A stretch of 64,000 nt of DNA from Brevibacterium sp. CCUG 69071 (lineage in GTDB: Bacteria > Actinomycetota > Actinomycetes > Actinomycetales > Brevibacteriaceae), in NCBI RefSeq assembly GCF_021023135.1, contig NZ_PGFV01000002.1:496001-560000 (forward strand), in the 5' to 3' direction. How positions within the stretch are numbered: the stretch's first letter is position 1; the number at the start of each line of letters is the position of its first letter. Under the pieces are notes generated by a model. That model was not told where the DNA came from. It saw nothing but the letters and a program-made list of their open reading frames with translations, and did not search any database. Of the stretch, positions 47,022 through 56,560 are shown piece by piece. A program made the translations under genes and the position numbers.

Positions 47022-48296
47022 ATGAGCGCCACGAAAAAGACAGCCGCGGCCGCATCGAGGCGTGAGGGCTGGGGTCGGATCCGTAAACTGCCCTCGGGTC
47101 GATGGCAGGCCCGCTATCCGGCCCCGGATGGCCGGATGTATACGGCGCGGACCGAGGACGACAAGTCGTTGACGTTTCTCACGAAGACGGATGCTCGCAC
47201 GTGGCTGGCCGGCATACACACCCGAATTGCGAGAGGGGAATGGGAGCCACCCGCGGCCGTCGCTAAGCGGCGGCGTGCTGATGCCGCTGCCGACGAGGTA
47301 CGCTCGATCGGCTTCACGACCTACGCGAAGCGCTGGATCGAGATGATCCGCACAGAACCCAACCGTGCCGGTAAACGGCGTGCGGCCGGAACGGTCCGCT
47401 CATACGCGAGCAAAGTCGACGGCTACCTGGTTCCGGAGTTCAGCGATACCCCGGTGCGCGAGATCGACATCGACCGGATCAAGGTCATGACCACGCGACT
47501 GGATCAGATCCCGTCTCCGTTGAACCCGAAGTCGAAGTTCAACGGCATCACACGACCGGTTCTGACCGTGCTCATGATGATTCTCAGGCAGGCCGCCCGC
47601 GACGGGATCATCCCGGCCGCGCCGAGCATCTCGATCCCCAAGCAGGAATCGGTGCGTCACGATGCCGAGCATGACGAAAGTGAAGACGTCGCCACTCCCT
47701 CCCAGGTCGATGCCCTGTATAAAGCGACGCCGAACCGGTATGCGATCACGATCCTGCTCGCCGCCTGGTGCCAGTTGCGCCGCGGTGAGTGCCTGGGACT
47801 GCAGCGCCGGGATATCGAATGGCATCCGGATGGGGGAGCGACCCTGCACGTGCGCAGGCAACTCAACGTGAACACAGGCGATTTCTCCGCACCGAAGAGC
47901 GAAGCGGGGAAGAGAGCGCTGAGCGTTCCACGGATCATGCTGGAGCCCTTGAGGAAACATCTGGAGGACTACGTGGCGCCAGAAGCCAAGGCGCCGGTAG
48001 TGCCGGCCAGTACCGGGGGGAGCGTGCCGTTGTCGCACACGCGGTGGGGATACACCTGGGGTGAGGCTCGACAGGCAGTGGAGAGCGTGGCGCGCGGTTT
48101 CCGATTCCACGACTTGCGGCACACCGGCTTGACGATCTTCGCCCAGGAAGGCGCAACGTTGGCCGAGTTGATGCGACGCGGCGGGCACTCCGACATGCGC
48201 GTCGTGCTGCGCTACCAGCACTCCACGATGACCCGCGATCGCGAACTCGCCGATCGTCTCAGCGCTCGCGTGGAAACCGCACTCGGGGTCGCCTAG
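47022..48296 (+). CDS. Tyrosine recombinase (phage/ICE-type integrase)
   Basis: A 424-residue site-specific recombinase. An AMP-binding-like N-terminal region (GWGRIRKLPSGRWQARYPAPDG, typical of actinophage and ICE integrases) is followed by a core-binding SAM-like domain and a catalytic domain with Arg in QLRRGECLGL, HDLRHTG, GGHSDM and the nucleophilic Tyr in LRYQHS. All catalytic residues are present. It is followed by an excisionase-like gene. No tRNA target site is visible nearby. Confidence 0.92.
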   Translation: MSATKKTAAAASRREGWGRIRKLPSGRWQARYPAPDGRMYTARTEDDKSLTFLTKTDARTWLAGIHTRIARGEWEPPAAVAKRRRADAAADEVRSIGFTTYAKRWIEMIRTEPNRAGKRRAAGTVRSYASKVDGYLVPEFSDTPVREIDIDRIKVMTTRLDQIPSPLNPKSKFNGITRPVLTVLMMILRQAARDGIIPAAPSISIPKQESVRHDAEHDESEDVATPSQVDALYKATPNRYAITILLAAWCQLRRGECLGLQRRDIEWHPDGGATLHVRRQLNVNTGDFSAPKSEAGKRALSVPRIMLEPLRKHLEDYVAPEAKAPVVPASTGGSVPLSHTRWGYTWGEARQAVESVARGFRFHDLRHTGLTIFAQEGATLAELMRRGGHSDMRVVLRYQHSTMTRDRELADRLSARVETALGVA

Positions 48297-48372
48297 AGCC
48301 ATGCCATCAAGTCAGCAGGGGACTGCAGCACACACCTGAGACTCAATAACCGTTGGCTGACGGAGAGGGAGC

Positions 48373-48582
48373 ATGATGACAAACCAGAGTCGCGCCGATA
48401 TCACGGCACGAAACCTTGTGTCACTGGCGGAGGCTGCGTCGAGATTCGGAGTGTCAACCAAGACTCTTCGCCGCAGGATCTCGGACGGAACGATCCCCGG
48501 CTACAAAATTGGGCGTCTTGTCCGGGTTGACCTCGACGAGCTCGATCAGAGGCTCATCGTCGAGATGCCGACCACGAGGTGA
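48373..48582 (+). CDS. Excisionase-like MerR/HTH_17 protein
   Basis: A 69-residue winged-helix protein with SLAEAASRFGVSTKTLRRRI and GYKIGRLVRVDLDELD, the excisionase/AlpA (HTH_17) pattern. GGAGAGGGAGC precedes the tandem ATGs. Next to the integrase it probably sets the direction of recombination or represses element genes. Confidence 0.85.
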   Translation: MMTNQSRADITARNLVSLAEAASRFGVSTKTLRRRISDGTIPGYKIGRLVRVDLDELDQRLIVEMPTTR

Positions 48583-48591
48583 GAGGCGTGT

Positions 48592-48621
48592 GGTGGGCGG
48601 GTTCTGGAGGACCCGCCCACC
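48592..48621. terminator. Bidirectional terminator between excisionase and serine recombinase genes
   Basis: A perfect 11-base stem (48592-48602 with 48611-48621) has an 8-base loop, between converging stops. Confidence 0.75.
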
Positions 48622-48637
48622 GTGGCTGATCTCGGTG

Positions 48638-50194
48638 TCAGCTCGAAGACAGCCGCGTCATCCCTGCACCGTCCCAGCGCCTGCGGCTCGTGCTGTGATC
48701 ACGACGCGCTCGGGTTGGAACGCCCCTCCCCCCTGATCTTCGGGGAGCCGGAGTGATGCGCACCTCGAAGAGAGCCTTGATGATCCGTCGCTGTTCCGAG
48801 AATGGGAGTCCATTCCAGGTGATGGAGATGTCTTCGGCGTTGACGAGATCCCTGATCGCGCGGTCGACGATGGGCAGCGCCAACTGGTATCGCGCGTGCT
48901 CAATCATCGGGACGAGTTTTTTCTCGATGCCGCTGAGCAACCCGAGACTGACATCACCATTCGCGCAACCGTCTATTGCCGCCTGGAGTCTCGCCTCCTG
49001 TTTTGCGAGATGCTCGCGTGCTTCGACAGATTGCGAGATCCACTCGTCGTCATCGCCGACCAGCAATGCGGCGTTCGCATGGTGCGAAAGCCAAGCGAGG
49101 GCGTAGTCGACGACGTACTCCTCGACGGGTGCTGCTCCGATGGATATCTTGTAGCAGCTGCGGAAACGGCATTGGTATCGCACTTTTCGCGGGGCATCGC
49201 CGTGGGAACGGTCGAGGACGCGACGAAGCGGGTGCCCGCAACAATCGCATATCGCGATGTGCGACAGCAATGATTTGGGAGTTACCGTTCCGGACTCGTG
49301 CACTCGCCGTGATGGGTCCGACAGGAGCCGCTGGATCCGTGTGAAATCCTCGATGGAAATCAAGGGCTCCCACTCGGCGTCGCCGATGATCTCTCCACGG
49401 TAGACACGTTTTCCCGCGATGGTGGGGTTCTGCATGATCTGCTTCACCGTCATCGATGTCCACCCTGAGGTGGTTTTACCGTCGTGGGACTTCTGAGGTG
49501 TTGGCTCTTCCCAGTCTTGAAGATCGTTCGCGATTGTTCCGACTGGTGTGCCGGAGATAATCCGTCGTGCCATCAGTCTTACGAGTTCGCCGGTGTGCGG
49601 ATCCGGCTCTTGGCCGATGAGCCGGCCTGTGCTCGTGTCGTAGACGCGTCGATAGCCATAAGGTATTCGCCCATGCGGGCGTCCCTTCTCTGCCAGGAGG
49701 CGTACGGTGCGGATCTGCCGTTCGCGCATCGTGTGTGCGTCGGCTTCGGCTCGCAGGAACTCGAATCCGAGCATGAAGCTATCGTCGGAGCGAGCGAAGT
49801 CAAAAACTCGGCCCTGAGTCAGGTAGAGAACCCCTGCTGCTTGGCAGGCGGCGCGTAGCTGGAGGTAGATCTCGAGATCTCGGCCGGCTCTGGATGGCTC
49901 CCAGGTGACGAAACCGTCGACCTTCCCTGACTCGATGAGTTGCAGGGCCTCCTGAAAGCCTTCTCGGTCCTTCGTCCGCCACTGGGAGGCGGAGCGGTCC
50001 GCATCTCTCAGGACCCGGACGACTGTCCATCCCAGTGGTTGGCACCATGAGCGGCAGTCACTGATCTGGTCGCCGATCGACCGCATCAGCCTGAGTCGGT
50101 CCTGCGACGCTCGTGCATATATCAACGCTCTGACGGGTGTTATTGCTGAGGGCTTGCTCTTGTCCATGACGGACAGGTGCGCTAATGATCCCAT
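48638..50194 (-). CDS. Large serine recombinase
   Basis: A 518-residue large serine integrase-type recombinase. The catalytic domain has YARASQDRLRLMRSIGDQ with the nucleophile Ser, and the Arg-rich GRDLEIYLQLRAACQ follows. A recombinase domain with GRIPYGYRRVYD, a zinc ribbon (CDCCGHPLR and CRFRSC) and a coiled-coil segment come next. I start at ATG 50194 with GAGAGGACC upstream. The last 30 residues are Arg/Ser-rich and atypical. It is convergent with the tyrosine integrase module, so two different integration systems meet here. Confidence 0.9.
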   Translation of the reverse strand: MGSLAHLSVMDKSKPSAITPVRALIYARASQDRLRLMRSIGDQISDCRSWCQPLGWTVVRVLRDADRSASQWRTKDREGFQEALQLIESGKVDGFVTWEPSRAGRDLEIYLQLRAACQAAGVLYLTQGRVFDFARSDDSFMLGFEFLRAEADAHTMRERQIRTVRLLAEKGRPHGRIPYGYRRVYDTSTGRLIGQEPDPHTGELVRLMARRIISGTPVGTIANDLQDWEEPTPQKSHDGKTTSGWTSMTVKQIMQNPTIAGKRVYRGEIIGDAEWEPLISIEDFTRIQRLLSDPSRRVHESGTVTPKSLLSHIAICDCCGHPLRRVLDRSHGDAPRKVRYQCRFRSCYKISIGAAPVEEYVVDYALAWLSHHANAALLVGDDDEWISQSVEAREHLAKQEARLQAAIDGCANGDVSLGLLSGIEKKLVPMIEHARYQLALPIVDRAIRDLVNAEDISITWNGLPFSEQRRIIKALFEVRITPAPRRSGGRGVPTRARRDHSTSRRRWDGAGMTRLSSS

Positions 50195-50213
50195 GACAGG
50201 GTCCTCTCGACAT

Positions 50214-50253
50214 GATGAGGCTCCCTGCCTCATCAACCTGTCATAGCGTGACA
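50214..50253. promoter_or_regulatory. Palindromes upstream of the serine recombinase gene
   Basis: GATGAGGC/GCCTCATC (50214-50221 and 50227-50234) and TGTCA/TGACA (50239-50253 region) lie directly before the recombinase start. Such sites could be an operator or the attachment core, since serine integrase att sites usually adjoin the gene. Confidence 0.4.
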
Positions 50254-50386
50254 AGAAGGGACTGGTCGGGAACCCCGGAACCACGCGAATGTTCGCGGTG
50301 CCGTACGTCCCGTTGTTCGACTCAGCGAGGAATAGGATGTATGGAATCCGGTAGTGCGGCAATGTATCCGCATGGTCGGTGTCGCT

Positions 50387-51496
50387 CTAGTGAAACGTCA
50401 CCACTTCTCCAGAATGACTTGCGGGGAAGTACTTGACCCCCACCTGATAGCGGCGGACCTTGCCGGTGCTATCGGGAAACTCCACCGGCACGGTGAACAT
50501 TAAGGCGTCGTTCTCGGGAGTGGGCTCGCCGGCACGGGTCCCATGGACGAAACGCAGACGGAACATGAGACCACTCCGGATCTTGGCCTCAATAGCCTGA
50601 ACGAGTTCCTCGCGGCTAAGCCCATCGAGTCCGGCTCTGCGAACCGAGGCTCCGTGGCCGTCAGCCTCGCTCGTCAAGTGGGTAAATCGTCGTTCGTCGA
50701 GATCGAGCTTCAACTCACTGAGTGGGCTCTGGCCGCCACCAAGCACGGTCAGCGTAAGCGCGCTGTCTTCGTGGGCCCACTCCGGCACGCCGTTGTCCAT
50801 GCGATGGTCAAGTACCACGCCGTAGAGCGTCTCCTCCACTCCAACGAGACGGAAACCGTGGTTTCCGCTTGGCGGGATGACGTGCGGTGAGCCGTCCTCG
50901 TCGACTGCAACGACGAGCGCATCGCCATCGCGGATCGCGTACTGCGGAAGCAGCATGAACGACTTGAGTGGAGTCCACGTTGAACAGTCGATGTAACCCA
51001 AGTAAGCACCCGTCGAATCTCGCAGCGCAGCGTCTATCGCGAGAACTTGTGTTCGTGACATGTTCGTGAGATAGAGAGCGTAGTACTGTTCGGTGGCCAA
51101 TTGAGGAAAGTCGTTCGTGCAGACAAGGTGTCCGTCCAGTTCCTTCCAAACCCAACCGGGAGGCGCGTTGAGAATGTCGCCTTGGCTGATCGCGGTCCGC
51201 TGTGGTCCGTGACGCCAAAGTGCCGGTAACCATGTCTTCGAGAGTTCGAAGCCGTAGTGGTCACTTCCGACTGCAGTGGAGTCGAAGAGGAACGCGATCT
51301 CCGAATGAGTCGCGCGAGGGGTCGGCACCCACCGCAGGTTGGCGTAATCCACGCCGCCTCTAGCAAGTTCTTGCGTTGTCTCGTGATGCAAGGCGTAGAT
51401 CAACTGGGCGACACGTTCGCTGTATACTGCGGTCCAACACGTCGCCGAACCGGTGCCAAGTTCCTGAGAGTGCGTGGCGGTAATTATCTGTGCCAA
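50387..51496 (-). CDS. Unrecognised 369-residue protein
   Basis: No family recognised. The protein has mixed alpha/beta character, no signal peptide and no membrane helix. The predicted first codon is a TTG at 51496. Repeated short Trp/Gly segments (CWTAVY, LRWVPTPRATHSE, PPGWVWKELDGH, YIDCSTWTPLKSF) suggest a beta-rich globular fold. Its start is 22 bases from the start of the divergent membrane-anchored gene, so the two share a promoter region and may be functionally paired. It belongs to the accessory island. Confidence 0.6.
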   Translation of the reverse strand: MAQIITATHSQELGTGSATCWTAVYSERVAQLIYALHHETTQELARGGVDYANLRWVPTPRATHSEIAFLFDSTAVGSDHYGFELSKTWLPALWRHGPQRTAISQGDILNAPPGWVWKELDGHLVCTNDFPQLATEQYYALYLTNMSRTQVLAIDAALRDSTGAYLGYIDCSTWTPLKSFMLLPQYAIRDGDALVVAVDEDGSPHVIPPSGNHGFRLVGVEETLYGVVLDHRMDNGVPEWAHEDSALTLTVLGGGQSPLSELKLDLDERRFTHLTSEADGHGASVRRAGLDGLSREELVQAIEAKIRSGLMFRLRFVHGTRAGEPTPENDALMFTVPVEFPDSTGKVRRYQVGVKYFPASHSGEVVTFH

Positions 51497-51518
51497 ACCA
51501 CCGTGGAAAGGTCAATGC

Positions 51519-52313
51519 ATGGTAGCCGTATCAATCGTTGCCCTGGTCATCTCGGCCTTCGCCTTGCCATTCACCATCTGGGCAGCGCGCGCGGCCGCGA
51601 GGCAGGCGAAGGCAGCACACGACCAGACACAGATCCAACGCGAGCAGGCGGCCGCCGCGCGCGAGCAGACCCAATTGCAGCGCGACCTCGCTCGAGAGGC
51701 GATGCAACCCTACGTGTGGGCGGACATCCAGCCAGATATGCAGCAAGGCACCGTGATGCACGTGGTGGTGGGTAACAACGGCCCCACCATGGCCCGCAAC
51801 GTGAGGGTGACGTTCGATCCGCCGCTTCCAGCCGGCCAGCAACAGTCAGACAAGGTCGAGAGTGTTCAGCGGGTCCTCGCCAGCAGGCTCCGCTCGCTCG
51901 CTCCGAAACGGGAAATCCGGTGGACGCTCGGTGCCGGCTACGACCTACTGTCCAGCGAGGAACCACAGGTCCGCACTGTGCGTGTCGAAGGCGAGGGTCC
52001 ACACGGTCCGCTGCCTGTCCTCGAGATTCAGATCGACATCTCAGAGTGGCGCCAGGCCAGGGACGCTCCGGACGGCTCACTGCACCATGTACGTGGCGCG
52101 ATCAAGGACCTCACCAAGGCCGTAGGTGGCGTAGACAAGACGATGAAGCGTGTTGTCGATCGCTTGGATTACCTAAAGCCAGAGACGGTCGAACTCAATG
52201 AAATGAGCGACGCCTCCACTAGGCAGCAACTCGCACCGCCAGCACCCGAGGATGAGGCGGATTCCAGCACGGATCGAGCATCACTGCCACCGTCGACGTC
52301 GGAGGAACGATAG
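51519..52313 (+). CDS. Membrane-anchored coiled-coil protein of unknown function
   Basis: A 264-residue protein. One N-terminal membrane helix (VAVSIVALVISAFALPFTIWAA) is followed by an Ala/Gln/Arg-rich coiled coil (about residues 25-65), a beta-rich domain (VVVGNNGPTMARNVRVTFDP, a pattern seen in many 'WAxxAAxxx' membrane proteins of unknown function) and a polar disordered tail. The ATG at 51519 has GGAAAGG upstream. It converges with the nuclease-like gene, leaving 14 bases between the stops. Confidence 0.7.
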   Translation: MVAVSIVALVISAFALPFTIWAARAAARQAKAAHDQTQIQREQAAAAREQTQLQRDLAREAMQPYVWADIQPDMQQGTVMHVVVGNNGPTMARNVRVTFDPPLPAGQQQSDKVESVQRVLASRLRSLAPKREIRWTLGAGYDLLSSEEPQVRTVRVEGEGPHGPLPVLEIQIDISEWRQARDAPDGSLHHVRGAIKDLTKAVGGVDKTMKRVVDRLDYLKPETVELNEMSDASTRQQLAPPAPEDEADSSTDRASLPPSTSEER

Positions 52314-52327
52314 CGCCTGCGGAACTC

Positions 52328-55138
52328 TCAGTCGGTGGTGCTCTCGCGTGCAGCCTCGCGAATTTGTGCTGAAGGGTGCTGCGCGGCGATGGTCAGCAGT
52401 TGAGAAACGCCGGGTACCTCCGAAGGTGTGTGGAGCCCGGAAACGACCGCCGCGGCACTCCGCCTTCCGCCAGACTTCAGGACCTTCGACAGGATTTTCA
52501 CGCCTCCCTCAGATGCGCGCTCGGCAACGACCAGCCTACTCAACCCTCTGAGCGCCGCGTCACGCACGATTTCGGTTGCGTCTCCCGCTAGAGCGAGAAG
52601 GAGTTCGGACTCTGCCTTGTCTCCGAAACGTTCGATGATCCGTGCACTTGCGGCACGGCAAACGGTGTCGCCGCCAAGAAGGTCCCGTATCAACTGTTCG
52701 CGCGAGGCCTCATCTGCGAGAGCGGCGAGCGCTTCGGCGGCGAGGCCTCGGATGTCCTCGTCGTCATCGAAGAAGGTTCGCACTGGCTTTCGGTTCCGAA
52801 GAGCTGACACGGCTTCGACAAGTTGTGTCTTGATTGGGTCGGCAAGCGTCGCTCCATGGATGGCGAGTACTTGCAATGCGCCAGACTGTTGCTGAGGTCT
52901 AACCCTGGGAGCCGTCAACAGAGCTTCGATACGATCCCACCGCCCACTCGACGGGTGCCAGATACCGAGCAGGGTCAGTGCATGGCCGGGGTCGAGACCG
53001 CCGACACTGTACGCCCCCTTGGCGGCATCCTCGATGAGATTGTCGATGACGCTGCACAGTCGGTCGGTGAGAGCGTTGACTGCATCGGAGGGCAGAGTTC
53101 GCACGTCGTCGATGGCTTCGAAGATGATCAACTCCCCGGCCCGGGCTCGTTGAAGGACTTGCTCGCGACTCTGGACTACTGCAGGAGCAGCAACCCTCAA
53201 GAAGGCCTCGCGTAGGTAGGAGGCGTCGCCGTCAGATCGGTTCGCCGCGCGCTGGCGGTCACTCTCACGCCACGCGGATGCGGGGATCGTATGGATCAGC
53301 CGGGCGAATGTCTGCGCGGTTCCGTCGTCGGTGACCGGTGGTTGGTCGAGGAAGTAATCGATCACGTTGTGAAGGGCGTCCTCGCTCAACGTCCAGACCA
53401 TGGCCTTCAGCAGATCGATGATCTTGTAGAGCACGATGAATGTAGGCCGGGCACGTTCCAGGTAGGCCTGTGGCTCTTGGAGCATCGCTAGCGCCCACGC
53501 ACAGATTTCGTCGGCGCGTGCTGGTTCGAGAACGTCGCCGGCGGCCGTCAGCAGTTCGATATCTGCCAAAGCGGTCGTTCGAGTCGATCGAGACAAGTCC
53601 ACGCTGCTCGCCGCGATCCTGGCGGCCATCGTTGGACCCGTGCGTACGATGTGTCGAGTCGCGCGCCCAGTGCTCTTGCTGTCACCGGAGAGACGGAGAA
53701 GAGTCAGTCGGCCGGCGACCCTGTCGGGATCATCCGTGAGGCCGGTGGTGACAAGGAAGTGCTCCGCGAGAGCGCCAATTGCGCCACGCCACCCGTCATG
53801 ATCACCAGCGCACGAGGCTAGCAACGCCGCGGAAAGCAGGCGCTTGTGGGCAGTGTCCGAGCCCCCGATCCGAATCGACGCATCCTCGCTCCATCTCCGG
53901 AACTCTTCAGAGAGGTGAGCGGATAGCCCATAGGACATCACCTGGGCTCTCCACCACGACGCTGGGTTGTCGCTGCGCTGGATGATGTTGGCGATGTCGC
54001 CCTGCATCCAGCCGCTGGCTCTGAACGACGTCAGCGCACACGCGCCCGCGATGGCCGCAGCCGTGACATCTGACGGCGCCTCTCGATGGATTCGCTGTGT
54101 CTTCATCGCGAGGTCGAAAGCCTCCTCGTGTCGTCCGACCTCCAGCAGCGCCCGTGCTCGTTGAGCTTCTAGCCATGCGTGATCCACTGAGGAGTAGTCG
54201 TCATGTGCCAGGGCGCCCTGAAGCACTTCGAGCGCCGTATCGGGATCGTTCTCGTCGAAGTGATAGACGCAGCAGAGCACGGATGCCGCGGAGCGTTCAC
54301 TCGGCGTCGAAGCTAGGTCGACAAGCTGAAACAGGTCAGCGGGTTCTCCTTGGTAGTGCCAGAGATGAAGGGCAGCAGTGGCGCGCCAACACCAGTCGTC
54401 AGCCTCACGTGCATCGTCGAGTGACAGCCCCTTGCGCTCGGCGTCATTCTCCCCTGCGAGCGCAGGAAGGCTCATCGGTGCCAGAATCCGTTCAAGGTCG
54501 TCCCGGAAGAGCACTTGCATGGCGAGGGCTTCGAGCCCGGAAATCGAATCTGGGGCCAAGTTCGGGTGGGGTGCGATGAGCCGAGGAGTGATGAGGGCAT
54601 GCCGAACTTCGTCGACCGGTGCAAGATGTACCGCGCCGGTCCACGCAGTGCCGTCCCAGGTCGGAGTCGGAAGCTGCGTCAGCGCGACGTCGGAGAGTGC
54701 TTCGTTGTGGTCCGCGTCAACGGTTTGGGAGGCCGGTACAAGAATCTTGGCTCCCTTACCGGTCGAGACGACTCGCTCGGGGGTGACGTGAACCCAGAAC
54801 GAGAGGTTTCTGTCTTGATCGCGCAGGATCACCACGTGCGGCAGGGCGTGGCGCAGCCAGTAGTCGAAGTGTTCACGGTCGTCCTCGGCAAACCACCACC
54901 CAGTGATCGTGCCCTCGGCGTCCTTCTGCGGGGATTTGAAGTAAGACGACCCCGTCTTGACCTGGGCACCCACCACGGCGCCGAGTTCGTACCGGCGGGC
55001 ATCTCGCGGCCGCAGATATAGATCGGTGCCTGTGTCGTGCCGACTATCGATTACCCCTCCCCAGCCCAAGCGCTCGAAGTGCGCCAAGACCTCAGACTCA
55101 CCCGAGGTTCCCGTAGCTTCATTCTTCGCCGCCCGCAC
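52328..55138 (-). CDS. DUF4365-like putative nuclease with TPR/HEAT-repeat region
   Basis: A 936-residue protein. Residues 7-160 resemble DUF4365, a PD-(D/E)XK-type nuclease fold: E14/E16, GTD with D39, and QVK at 59-61 are placed like a catalytic E...D...(E/Q)xK set. The middle is helical with TPR-like character, and about residues 700-930 look like HEAT repeats (DEDIRGLAAEALAALADEAS, EIVRDAALRGLSRLV). The gene begins with a GTG directly after the TAG of the upstream gene, so the two are tightly coupled. A defence role is inferred from domain types and island context; no experiment is known to me. Confidence 0.72.
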   Translation of the reverse strand: MRAAKNEATGTSGESEVLAHFERLGWGGVIDSRHDTGTDLYLRPRDARRYELGAVVGAQVKTGSSYFKSPQKDAEGTITGWWFAEDDREHFDYWLRHALPHVVILRDQDRNLSFWVHVTPERVVSTGKGAKILVPASQTVDADHNEALSDVALTQLPTPTWDGTAWTGAVHLAPVDEVRHALITPRLIAPHPNLAPDSISGLEALAMQVLFRDDLERILAPMSLPALAGENDAERKGLSLDDAREADDWCWRATAALHLWHYQGEPADLFQLVDLASTPSERSAASVLCCVYHFDENDPDTALEVLQGALAHDDYSSVDHAWLEAQRARALLEVGRHEEAFDLAMKTQRIHREAPSDVTAAAIAGACALTSFRASGWMQGDIANIIQRSDNPASWWRAQVMSYGLSAHLSEEFRRWSEDASIRIGGSDTAHKRLLSAALLASCAGDHDGWRGAIGALAEHFLVTTGLTDDPDRVAGRLTLLRLSGDSKSTGRATRHIVRTGPTMAARIAASSVDLSRSTRTTALADIELLTAAGDVLEPARADEICAWALAMLQEPQAYLERARPTFIVLYKIIDLLKAMVWTLSEDALHNVIDYFLDQPPVTDDGTAQTFARLIHTIPASAWRESDRQRAANRSDGDASYLREAFLRVAAPAVVQSREQVLQRARAGELIIFEAIDDVRTLPSDAVNALTDRLCSVIDNLIEDAAKGAYSVGGLDPGHALTLLGIWHPSSGRWDRIEALLTAPRVRPQQQSGALQVLAIHGATLADPIKTQLVEAVSALRNRKPVRTFFDDDEDIRGLAAEALAALADEASREQLIRDLLGGDTVCRAASARIIERFGDKAESELLLALAGDATEIVRDAALRGLSRLVVAERASEGGVKILSKVLKSGGRRSAAAVVSGLHTPSEVPGVSQLLTIAAQHPSAQIREAARESTTD

Positions 55139-56308
55139 CTACGCCTCCTCCGTTGCCTCGTCCGCAACAACGCGAACGTTGCGCATCGCAGAGCCAGTGA
55201 ATATGAGCGGTATGAACGAGTCTCGAAACGCGATTCCCGCCGGTCGCCTCGCAGGGCCTTCACCGGGAGGAGTGGTGAGAGGGAACCTCATCCCGACTGG
55301 CGCCTTGCCTGAAACATGGTCAGGATGTGGGCCGCCCACCGGATAACCGGGATGAGCGGGAGCAGACAGATAGTCGGGGAGGTCTGCCCGTCCTTCGAAG
55401 TGTTTCGTGGCCGCGACATGGAACATCGCCGCGTGGGCCCAGGCGATCATGTATGCTTCGGCGAGAACGGCAGGGACATCCACCCTCAGCTGCGTCAGCT
55501 CCAGCCCTTGTCGATGCCCGTCCACCTTGGGTGCCTGTGCGAGAACTTCGATAACGGGGTGGTCGAAGATATCTACGGCGTCCGGGCCTGTCAGCGTGCC
55601 AACCGGGATGGTCCCGTCTGCGCTGGGCGGAGTGGTGACGAATGAGACTTTGAGGTCATCGCGAGCGCGGACTGAGAGACCGTGCTTGACCTTGTTGTGA
55701 GCGGCGTTGAGTTGGAGTTCGTGTCCCACGAGTAGGTCGATTGCGAACTGGAGCCAGTCGGCGAACACGTTGGACGCCGAAGCAAGTTGCTCTGTCATCC
55801 CGCTCTGCAAGTCCTGCTCGCGGAGAACCAGACGGGCGAACTGCATCGGGGCCTCAGTCGAGGAGAAGGACTCGCGGATCTGGTTCACGACCTGGTCGAG
55901 TTGGTTTGGCCCGGCCGACAGGGCCTCCCAAACGCAGGATTCGGCGACGTTCGTCCGTTGCGAGAGTGCCGCCGTCAATCGCACAAGCGACTCAGCCGCG
56001 TGGTGCCGCAGGGCGTACGCATCCGTAGCGACCTGTGTGGCAATGGACCTCGGCGAGGTCTCGGGTATGAAGCCCACCGGCCGGCCAAGGAGGCGAGCGA
56101 ACCGCCCGCGGGTCTCGGTGGCGTGCTGCTGTTCATCATCGGGCGCGGCCAGGGGATGCTCATCGCGGTCGACGTCTGACTCTGCCCACCGCAGCATCAT
56201 GCCGATCCGAGCGCTGAAGTACCCGAACGGATCAGACGACAGGAATGTGTCGTCAAGCTCCTGACACTGCTCGGCCGTCAGCTCCGGCCCGGCTGGTGGC
56301 GGGTACAT
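55139..56308 (-). CDS. Unrecognised protein with HEPN-like KHG motif, partner of the DUF4365 protein
   Basis: A 389-residue mostly helical protein. The segment NAAHNKVKHG at 201-210 resembles the helix end of some HEPN-type domains and of DUF proteins whose N..xxKHG is conserved; this is weak evidence. No membrane helix. The gene lies directly upstream of, and abuts, the DUF4365/HEAT gene, which implies a shared complex or a toxin-regulator pair. The start ATG is 56308. Confidence 0.6.
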   Translation of the reverse strand: MYPPPAGPELTAEQCQELDDTFLSSDPFGYFSARIGMMLRWAESDVDRDEHPLAAPDDEQQHATETRGRFARLLGRPVGFIPETSPRSIATQVATDAYALRHHAAESLVRLTAALSQRTNVAESCVWEALSAGPNQLDQVVNQIRESFSSTEAPMQFARLVLREQDLQSGMTEQLASASNVFADWLQFAIDLLVGHELQLNAAHNKVKHGLSVRARDDLKVSFVTTPPSADGTIPVGTLTGPDAVDIFDHPVIEVLAQAPKVDGHRQGLELTQLRVDVPAVLAEAYMIAWAHAAMFHVAATKHFEGRADLPDYLSAPAHPGYPVGGPHPDHVSGKAPVGMRFPLTTPPGEGPARRPAGIAFRDSFIPLIFTGSAMRNVRVVADEATEEA

Positions 56309-56560
56309 TCAACAAGCTTATGGTCGCGAGATCGGTCTGCCCAGTCGCCTCGCCGAACCACGGGTAGAGGCATGATCCACGCCTCACATGGGCAGGGCAG
56401 ATGACCCGGCCGTGCGTTCTGGGAGCGCGCGACCCTGGCTGTCCTCTTCCTTCCGGATGACAGAGATCACCCGTCGACTCGTGTCGAGGCGGATTTCTCC
56501 TCTGTAACGCGCCGTTCGTGGCAGACCCTTGTGTCACTCTCCAACGCACTGCCTCACCAG

